NCBI RefSeq assembly: GCF_051622035.1
Contig: NC_135355.1
Location: forward strand, 21,282,986-21,346,985
Length of the DNA: 64,000 nt
Source: Arctopsyche grandis
Taxonomy: Eukaryota; Arthropoda; Insecta; Trichoptera; Hydropsychidae
Direction of reading: 5' to 3'
The translations under genes were made by a program, and so were the position numbers. Shown here piece by piece: positions 57,135-64,000 of this stretch (position 1 is the first letter of the stretch; each line of letters begins with the position of its first letter). The notes below the pieces were generated by a model. The model saw only the letters and a list, made by a program, of their open reading frames with translations. It was not told the DNA's origin and searched no databases.

Positions 57135-58962
57135 AGAAAGGAACGGCAACAAAATTAAGGTTTCGGGTATACAGTCCTCTTAATTTAGGTATTCATGGTG
57201 CAAATTTTTCTTGAGCATTCGTTGTAGTTATTTAAGTATTATAACTAAGCTGTCTCGAAACCTAGCTTATATAGGGAAACCACTTAAAAGCTTCCAAAGT
57301 TGTTTCAGCGATATGGACCGTTTGCCCCTGGTGAGTCTTGCTATTAAGAGACGGCTTGTTGACCACCCTTCTCACTCGACCGACTACAATTTTATTATTA
57401 AGCTTAAGCGACTACATTTTCTTGTAGTTCTGTGTAATCATTTCATCTAAAAAAAGTTTTATTCGTTTCAATATACATACAATTGTACATAAATAAAACT
57501 GGCTTAAAATATATGTATGTATGTAGGTATGGCTTAATAAAATAAACGGTCGGTAAACTTCGGCAAAAATTTTCCCTCTATATAGGCAAACTATGACGTT
57601 TGGCCTTTGTAAAAGCATAACGGAAATGTGACCTGCAGTATCGTTTTCGGAATAGGTTCCCGAAAATTCGATTTAGTAATGTTCTCAGCAAGCCTTTCGA
57701 CCGAGTTTTCAAAGTATTGAAGATCCGATTTCGATAGCAAGAAATATGTATGCATGTACATTTAATTACAACATATGTACCTTAAAATACTTAATACATA
57801 TGCAATTTTATCATCAAATATATTATTACTATTTCGCTACACATACATAAATAAAATTCGTACTTCAAGAGTTGAAATTTACATTTAAATATACACATTA
57901 GTGTATAGATTTTGTGTATTTGTGACAAAACATTAGTGTATAGAATTCACGAAAAGTGAACACGTCACAGTTTTCAACACGGGACTATCAAATTTGATAT
58001 TATACTGTATCTTACGCTACTCTAGCTTAGACTATGATTGGGTTTTGGAAGGACTTGGAGCCCAGGATTAAAGGGCACCCATACAAAAATGCACGGGTTA
58101 TGCTGGGCGGGTGAGTTTTTCCGCCGTGCAATTTGAACATTTTCAATATAGAACCGTTAAATTTCATATATGTATGTAAATATGTAATGGTTCTCTAACT
58201 TAGACCATAGACGTGTATTGGAAGGGCTCCGAGCCCATGATAGAAGGGTATCTATAAAATTAATATAATTTAATAATAATTATAATCATTATTTACAGCC
58301 ATTCACCATACAATGCTGGATGAAGGCCTCTCAAACAAGCTTCCATTCGTCTCTGTTTTCGCAACTTCCAATCATCTCACCCCACACATTTTTTTTTAAA
58401 TTTAGTCTACCCATATTCCTTGCAGCCTTCCTTTCACCCTTTTAGACTTCCTCGGGTACCATTCTAGCACTTCTTTCGTTCATTCTTATAGCTACGTGAC
58501 CCACCCATTGCCATTTAAATCTCTTCACTCTCTCTACTATATCCACTACCCTTGTCATACTTCTCACAAACGTATTCCGTTTCCTATCTCTCATCATTAT
58601 GCCGAACATACAGCGCTTCATATTCCTTTGAGTGCATTGCACTTTGTATAGCATTTTGGCATTCAATATCCAAGTTTCAATTCACATCCATACGTCATCA
58701 ATGGCAAAATAAATTGATCGAAAATCTTTTTCTTCACGCAAAGTGGCATTATTGATTTAAAAACGGCGTTCATTCGTCCAAATGTACTCCATAATCTAAC
58801 AATAGTTGACTTTTATTAAAATCTTACCTGTGCCACATTTATCTATATGGTTGGTGACTGGAAGGTCTGGTGTGCACTGACATGATTTCATGTGAGGGTC
58901 ACACACAGACCCTTCAAAGCTGCATTCCGAAGAGATGATACACCGATCGCCGAATTTCTTGC
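49010..58962 (-). CDS. EB/EGF-like Cys-rich single-pass membrane protein (3' part)
   Basis: Orthology not recognised. Five exons join in phase: 58828-58962, 54555-54695, 54272-54386, 51103-51290, 49010-49155 (241 codons including the stop). The first two encode Cys-rich modules: GDRCIISSECSFEGSVCD with SCQCTPDLPVTNHIDKCG, then GSCFFNEQCEAVTEQTECRD with GRCTCRFEMTP and EECI. This is the spacing of EB modules. The third encodes a transmembrane helix (PAMIGVLVGMALMFVIICVV). The cytoplasmic tail is basic and Ser-rich (RRGSRASVRAPSRQPSVASL, then RKGSRASSNASAAS), with several possible basophilic kinase sites, and ends in EIQEPKA. Type I topology is inferred from module order. Signal peptide and earlier exons were not found and probably lie beyond 64000. 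Confidence 0.78.
49803..49850. repeat. Perfect 21-bp hairpin with 6-nt loop
   Basis: AATTTCCAACACTTCAATAA (plus one T) at 49803-49823 is exactly complementary to 49830-49850; the loop is TGATAC. It lies in the last intron of the membrane-protein gene. Confidence 0.9.
51376..51903. repeat. Foldback element flanked by 89-bp direct repeats
   Basis: The sequences at 51376-51464 and 51815-51903 are near-identical direct copies (TTATAATGTTTGAAAAATTA in both). Between them lies a foldback of 350 bp. Its arms of about 110 bp share CACGGGCCCGAATGTGAAAC, GGCAAAGATCGAAAATCG and GTCGAAAGATAAAAAA. A single arm of the same family lies at about 21810-21955. Confidence 0.85.
51972..52159 (-). mobile_element. 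Nonautonomous Helitron, tandem copy 1
   Basis: The 3' end CTAG (51972-51975) is preceded on the minus strand by the hairpin around CCGAGCTAAGCCGGGTA. The 5' end is degenerate (TATTACATAATTTCGAAAGA). It is directly followed by the next copy. Confidence 0.75.
52160..52368 (-). mobile_element. Nonautonomous Helitron, tandem copy 2
   Basis: 3' end CTAG at 52160-52163; hairpin with GAGCGAAGCCGGGTA; 5' end TCTAATATATAATTTCGAAA at 52368. At 209 bp it has no ORF. It abuts copy 3 with no spacer. Confidence 0.85.
52369..53765 (-). mobile_element. Helitron, tandem copy 3, carrying a GC-rich minisatellite
   Basis: 3' end CTAG at 52369-52372 with hairpin GAGCGAAGCCGGATA; 5' end TCTAATCTATAATTTGG at 53765. 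It has the same flanks as copy 2 but is 1.4 kb, because of an A-rich block (52440-52580) and a GC-rich repeat array (52590-53660). The long frames through the array on both strands are by-products of repetition. Confidence 0.8.
52590..53660. repeat. GC-rich minisatellite built on GGGCTTCGCCC
   Basis: The first half (52590-53090) has about 14 units containing GGCTTCGCCC, alternating CCTCCACG and CCATGATCAGTTGCC linkers at roughly 32-40 bp. The second half has GGGGCTGCGCCCC units and two near-identical tandem blocks of about 229 bp (53151-53379, 53380-53608). The minus strand carries GCGAAGC in each unit of the first half. Composition is far from the surrounding AT-rich DNA. Confidence 0.9.
54840..55640 (-). 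repeat. Second copy of the ACCGGAAGT repeat family
   Basis: ACTTCCGGT occurs at several sites from about 54911 to 55390. The surrounding sequence is the reverse complement of 4030-5090 (compare AATAAACCAAAAGATTTCTG with the segment near 4215). It is followed at 55632 by a TTAACCCTTTGACTGCTAC piggyBac-type end. It lies in the first visible intron of the membrane-protein gene. Confidence 0.75.
57066..57131. repeat. (TA)n microsatellite
   Basis: About 32 uninterrupted TA units within an intron of the membrane-protein gene. Shorter imperfect TA runs precede it. Confidence 0.95.
58260..58740 (-). pseudogene. LINE reverse transcriptase C-terminal fragment
   Basis: The minus frame reads CMFGIMMRDRKRNTFVRSMT, DIVERVKRFKWQWVGHVA, then after a stop a degenerate match to the terminal block (RDEWKL, EAFIQH). 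This is the conserved C-terminal region following the RT domain in many insect LINE polyproteins (RRMLGI..RDRIRN..KWQWAGHVAR). Only the 3' end is present. Confidence 0.75.
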
Positions 58963-60579
58963 CTGAAACAAAATTTTCACGTTAAAATGTGCCACTAAAA
59001 ATCATTTAATAGTTTTCATATTTTAAATAAAATATATTACACTACATACAATTTATATTATATTTTAGAAACACGGAGCGTTTAATCGCGAATTGATCAC
59101 TTACGTGACTTGATAGATTGCCCGGATAGGCTTTAACTCCCCGCAGGATAGATCAGAAACACGAGAGCTAAAAGCTTCGGAAATCTGGGTAGACGGGTGA
59201 TAGAATTATTGTTATCTCCATTTATAATACGCGTATTAATACTGTAAAGGTAAGAGATTTAATGAAATATGAAACGAAAATTTTCTAAATGATCTTAAAA
59301 AATCATCATACATTTTATCAAGCACATACGATATTTTGATTGGTACAATTTGTTTTAAGGTTAATTTATTTTATAAAATAAAGTTTTTAAACAGTCTTTT
59401 AAAGCGCCGACATATGACGTTGAATTTATGGTACGATTTCATTGCTGAAAATCGATACAAACTTGGCAGTCGCGACAAGTGCGTAGTTTAATGCGCCAGT
59501 TTTGGGTGAAAATGTTGCCATTTTTCGAGACACTTTCACTTGGTAATTTACGCAAACAAATTTCGCGTAATTAATTCGACAAATATATAGGCCAAAGGTA
59601 AAACGGGGCCGTTTTTAAATATGCCGCGTTGACAAGAGGAACGGCTTCATTATGAGTTTGTAAAAATATCTACGCAGAACGAAATTTATTTACCGATTTG
59701 AGTGGGCATGTCTACATATATAATATTCATAAATTTTAATTAAAAAATGTAGAGCATCAAAATGGAAAATTTTCATTGAATATTATGATACTTCGATAAA
59801 TACAGGTATTGTGTACAAAACATGAAGATAAATTGTTACTAAAGATCGAAGCGTTTCTAATATTTAGACGTGTTGCAAGACAAATGAATTTCTCGTTAGC
59901 TCATTTCCTAACGGTCAAATCGTTAAGATTATGAAGAAGGATGTCGTTTAGATGTATATCAGAGAATATTTTATTGGCCTGAAATTATAGGCGTTGGTTA
60001 TTATCCTAGTGATATGTACATACATACGAGGTGTGATCAAAAATCCGGTACAAGAATAGGTTCTACTAATTCGGCGTCTTGAATATTTTTCGTGACCTTT
60101 TAATGTATTTCAATTGTCTTGGGATGAATCTTAATGTTCCATTCAATTTATTGATATTCATCATCAACTTTTGAAGACTATTCATGGGTTTTATTCTTTT
60201 TTTTTAATGCACATGGCCATTCCAAAAACTTTTTCGTACATTATGTATATAATGGTTATGCACTTAAAAGAATCACAAAAAACTCGAGGAATTCCATACT
60301 ACAAAATAGTGCATTTTGTAAACGTTGCTATCACATACTAGAAATAATTGTTCATGTTCATTTGCAACTCTCCAGTGTAAAATGCTTTCTTTTGTGTGAA
60401 AAACTCATGCATTTAAAAATATAATAAGCAAAAATGTAAGAAGTTTAGTGTGATTTAGTGAGATTTTACAACTATTTTTTGTATTAAAAAATATTATATA
60501 TTTTTTACAATGGCACCATTACTGGTTGCCCCAAAGCGACATCTATGGCTTTTTCCATTTGCACATATGTATATAAATT

Positions 60580-60845
60580 TTTTATTCATTATAAATTTGA
60601 AAGAATGTTAAAATAGTGGTGATAAATAGCGGTGACAAATAGTGGGTAGGTTGGTTACCAATTTGGTGAGGAACTGTTTTAACAATGAAATCTGATAAAT
60701 AGATTGGGGTCACAAATGTCCAAGTCTGACCAGCAGCACTGCAGAAATATTCAGAGTATATTCTTTTCAATCGAGGTCAAACCAGGGCTTGAGCTCAGGA
60801 CCTCTCGATGGCTTACACTAACGCAGCCACAGAGCTATACCTAAT
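60580..60845 (-). mobile_element. tRNA-derived SINE-like repeat
   Basis: The minus strand begins TATAGCTCTGTGGCTGCG and continues TCGAGAGGTCCTGAGCTC, AAGCCCTGG, resembling a tRNA head with A-box and B-box-like parts. A unique body and an A-rich tail (ATGAATAAAAAA) follow. It is too degenerate for a functional tRNA. Only one copy was noticed in the window, so family status is inferred. Confidence 0.5.
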
Positions 60846-62823
60846 ACTGATTATATGTATGTATGTACTACTTGATTATAAAAAAAAGTAAATAAAAAAG
60901 TAAATATCAGATATTTTTATTGTTAATATAATATCTGAAAGTTTGATTTATGAAATTTATACCATTGTGAAACACAATATCATATCATAATTATTAATAG
61001 TTTTACTGTTTAAATTGAAACAAATCCACTTTGATTTCAACAAGAGGGCGCCATATACTTAAGCTCACCATACGTCTTTTATACCTTATATTTAAGAAGA
61101 TAGTCCTTTATTTCACTGCTCTGTCCTTAAGATGTATTTATTTTCTAAAATTGCTGTTTTGTCCTTTATTTTGTAAAATCATCATTTGTGGTATAAAAAG
61201 TTTTATCACAAATGAAAAGATCGAAGAAGATGGCGACAAAATGACAAGTTCTGCCAACATATGCAGGTGGGTTGAAATTTTTTATTTAAAAAAATGATAA
61301 AAAAGCCTCTTTCAAAAACATTTTAAAAATCTTTGAACTTTCCTCATGTCTCCTCGGATCTTATTATCCCATTTAACGATTTTTTTCATTAGTGAACAAT
61401 ATGTGGACCAATAAAAAAGTCCAATTAAAAATGGACATGCCAGAAGCATGTACATATTTATACCAAATGCAACTTCGAAATGAGCTGTCTACAATTTCTC
61501 CATTTTTTAAAGCACGAACCTGTGTTATTAAAACAAGTTGACTCTTGTGAAAAATATCAAAATTAATGTCATTTAAATATCAATAATGTGTAATAAATAA
61601 GATTGTTTGAGATTCTAATATTTGTATGCTAATATTTTATAATAAATGTTATAAATTTATAAAGCATTTTTTTTAGTTATAGAAGGATTCTATGTATACA
61701 TATATGTATTTATGTACTTTATTTTCTCCATAAAAATATGGTCACTATACATATGTATGTACATACATACATATATCAACAAGGCACCTCACTAGTTCTA
61801 TTGGCCTTCAAAATACAAGAAGCTGTAAGGGAAATTTAACTCCAATGGATTATTTTCTTTTTTGAAAAGTTAAGTATATTCCAATAAACTACATTCAACA
61901 TCCTTTTTACTGAAAATTTTGAGCATTAGATGATTGCTTCTAAATTATTTGAGAAAAACTTCCAATATATGTATGTATGTATTATATGGAGTATGTAGCT
62001 GTTGGATCTCCCGTTGTACGTACACGAATACTTTTTTCCAATACCTCCATTTACCGCGTTTTTTTAACACACCTCGATTATCTGGACTGTTTAACAAGGT
62101 ACGCGTGTGTCGCCAAAGTTAATAAAATATTCAATTGAATTCATAAATTTCCATAAAAATAAATAAGGGCATATATGTACGTGGAGCCTTGTTTCAGATT
62201 TCAAATAAACACTATACATAAATCGATTAGGTAATATAAGATGTAATATTACACAATTTGACTTAAAAATTCTGCACACGTACGAGGCAATACAAATATA
62301 ATGAATGTATGATTTTCGTGGGTTGCAGAAACAAAAATGGGAAAATAAGAAACTCGACACCAAACTTTGAACTTCAAAATCATGAGGTTTATCGCTAAGC
62401 CAACGAAATTGCGCAAAACAGAACTTGATACTTTATTACAACAGAGCAAACACTCATTAATATTGATTTTTATTTATTTTTAAATACATTCATATGTACA
62501 TATGTATATTGAAGGTCACAAAACTACACAAGTTATACATATTATAATACTTATATGTACTGTTCTATTTAGTCATGTTTTAGTTTTCATTCTTTTCTTT
62601 TTCATTTGTTTGTCTCTATGTACCATTTTGTATAATTTGTAAAAATCTATAATTCGGCTCGGATGTTATCTTATTTTTTTACTTAATCCTTTATTTTTAT
62701 GCGTTTCTACGTCTGTTGTTTGTTGATTTTTCAATAAATAAATTTTAAAAAAAGGAGGTAAAAACTACAAAACCATTTTAATATATATGTATGACAATAG
62801 TTATTTGTTGTGTTGTGTTGTTA

Positions 62824-63186
62824 TCTAATATATAATTTTGAAAGAGGCTTTTAGCAAGTTTGTAAGATTTGGGTCTTAGAATCCGTGACGCTATCGAAAA
62901 AATCTAGTTTTCTATGACGCCCATATCGATATATGTAGATTTCGATTCCGTTTTCGATTTAGATTTCGATTTCGTTTCCGATTTTAGTTCCGATTCCCAG
63001 TGCCAAATTTCAGTTCCGATTCCTTTATATATAAAAAACACCATTCGTTTCTGATTGGCTGTCGTTAATTTGTTTTTTCGATTCATATAAATTTAATAAA
63101 AAATCAAATTAATGTTTACTATTAGATAAGCTATGTTTAAGCAGTTTACATTACAAATACCGAGCGAAGCCGGTTAAAATCATTAG
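62824..63186 (+). mobile_element. Nonautonomous Helitron
   Basis: 5' end TCTAATATATAATTTTGAAA at 62824; 3' hairpin ACCGAGCGAAGCCGGTT followed by a degenerate CATTAG end near 63186. The internal part has GATTTCGATTCCG-like repeats shared with the copy at 32719-33096. Confidence 0.8.
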
Positions 63187-63575
63187 TAAGAAATACAACA
63201 AAAGTAATATGAATAATGTAATAAATTGATAGAACATCAGAATTCACATTATTTTAAGTGTCATTTTGTTTTTTTCCGTTCAAAATGCGTAGCAATTGAA
63301 AAGAAAATAATAAGGCGCGCATTTTCCAACTTTTTTTATATGAAGCTTGGGTAATTAGAACAAGCTGAAAATAAAAAATCTTTGAGAGGTGGGTTTAGAG
63401 ATGGCGATGAGAAAAAGTTGCTTAAAGAACCGGTGACCGGAAACTTGGAGGGGTGAAAAAATGTATACTATATCCAACTCGATTCATTCACCAAGTGAAG
63501 GAATTCCCATTTTTTCCACAGACTTTTCTTTTATGTCGAAATAAATTTTGATCCATCCATGTTAAAGACCATGAT

Positions 63576-63609
63576 TGTGATTAAGAAGCAAAAGTGCTTC
63601 TTAATCACA
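63576..63609. repeat. Perfect 15-bp hairpin with AAAG loop
   Basis: TGTGATTAAGAAGCA at 63576-63590 pairs exactly with TGCTTCTTAATCACA at 63595-63609. It is not a terminator context; its origin is unknown. Confidence 0.9.
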
Positions 63610-64000
63610 TTGAAAACCATATGCAGATCCAAGGGGGGTGCCATGGGTGCTATTCCTTCCTCCCTTGGACAAATTATTAATGTTTTAATTTTTCACATTT
63701 AAATACACTATTCACATTGATTTGTTTGACTATTCACTTTCAATTTTAATTTTAGATTATTGCACGATTGCTTTTATTACGATATTTCCAGGTAGGTGAA
63801 TCAAATGGGTTAATAACCGTTCGCGTTATTATCTATACAAAAAATAAATCTTTAGAACTAATAGCCTAGTGATTTTCTACTAATTACTAATTTCTACTAA
63901 TACTAATTGGCGCCCTACTTTGTGTTTTACTACTTGAATTTTTTATTATTTATCCGCTACTATTATAATGATTTAGTTTTTTTATCATTGCGTTTAAATG

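Larger units (their letters stand above)
58963..64000. other. Right-hand region without recognised genes
   Basis: This 5 kb is AT-rich and presumably lies in an upstream intron of the membrane-protein gene. It holds a SINE-like repeat (60580-60845), a Helitron (62824-63186), a perfect hairpin (63576-63609) and many ATGTATGTACATA runs. I saw no exon of coding character. Confidence 0.5.

Noticed and set aside
60780-60845. Functional tRNA gene
   Set aside because: The A-box and B-box are degenerate and no cloverleaf with a plausible anticodon arm forms. It is better explained as a SINE head.
1-64000. CRISPR arrays, operons or bacterial regulatory sites
   Set aside because: None were seen. The window is eukaryotic, with spliced genes and transposons.

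Overview
The window is nuclear DNA of an insect. It is AT-rich, has GT-AG introns and metazoan gene families with arthropod features, and carries many arthropod-type DNA transposons (Tc1, piggyBac, hAT, Helitron). I cannot name the order. I built gene models by joining splice sites by eye. Each complete set of exon lengths sums to a multiple of three, which is a strong internal check.

Layout: (1) 1-21.3 kb, minus strand: ZSWIM8, the adaptor of the CUL3 E3 ligase that drives target-directed microRNA degradation. It has 20 coding exons. Its introns carry a piggyBac element, an intron-bearing Tc1 element and a 6.1 kb hAT-like element that is itself full of nested insertions. (2) 23.2-24.3 kb, plus: single-exon WDR4/wuho (tRNA m7G methyltransferase partner). 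(3) 25.3-35.0 kb, minus: BubR1/Mad3-Bub1 spindle checkpoint protein, 14 exons and 1,725 residues, with KEN box, TPR, GLEBS-like motif, a very long Gln/Asn-rich insertion and an intact kinase domain. (4) 37.2-46.7 kb, plus: ZNF830 in four exons. Its 7.9 kb second intron contains the whole minus-strand NAXD gene (38.6-40.9 kb) plus piggyBac elements and MITEs. (5) 49.0-59.0 kb, minus: five exons of a single-pass membrane protein with EB/EGF-like Cys-rich modules; its 5' end was not found. (6) 59-64 kb: no gene recognised; a SINE-like repeat and a Helitron.

The genes are unrelated housekeeping functions (miRNA turnover, tRNA modification, mitotic checkpoint, splicing, NAD(P)H repair), so no operon-like logic is expected. 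The observations I rate highest are: an open frame of at least 153 codons continuing in frame past the ZSWIM8 TGA stop to the window edge, explicable by stop readthrough or by an 84-nt intron-like segment containing the stop; the prion-like expansion inside BubR1 together with an intact kinase; a GC-rich minisatellite made of the GCGAAGC mini-hairpin inside the third of three abutting Helitrons; and a hAT-like insertion whose 8-bp target duplication is supported by an unoccupied copy of the target repeat elsewhere in the window.
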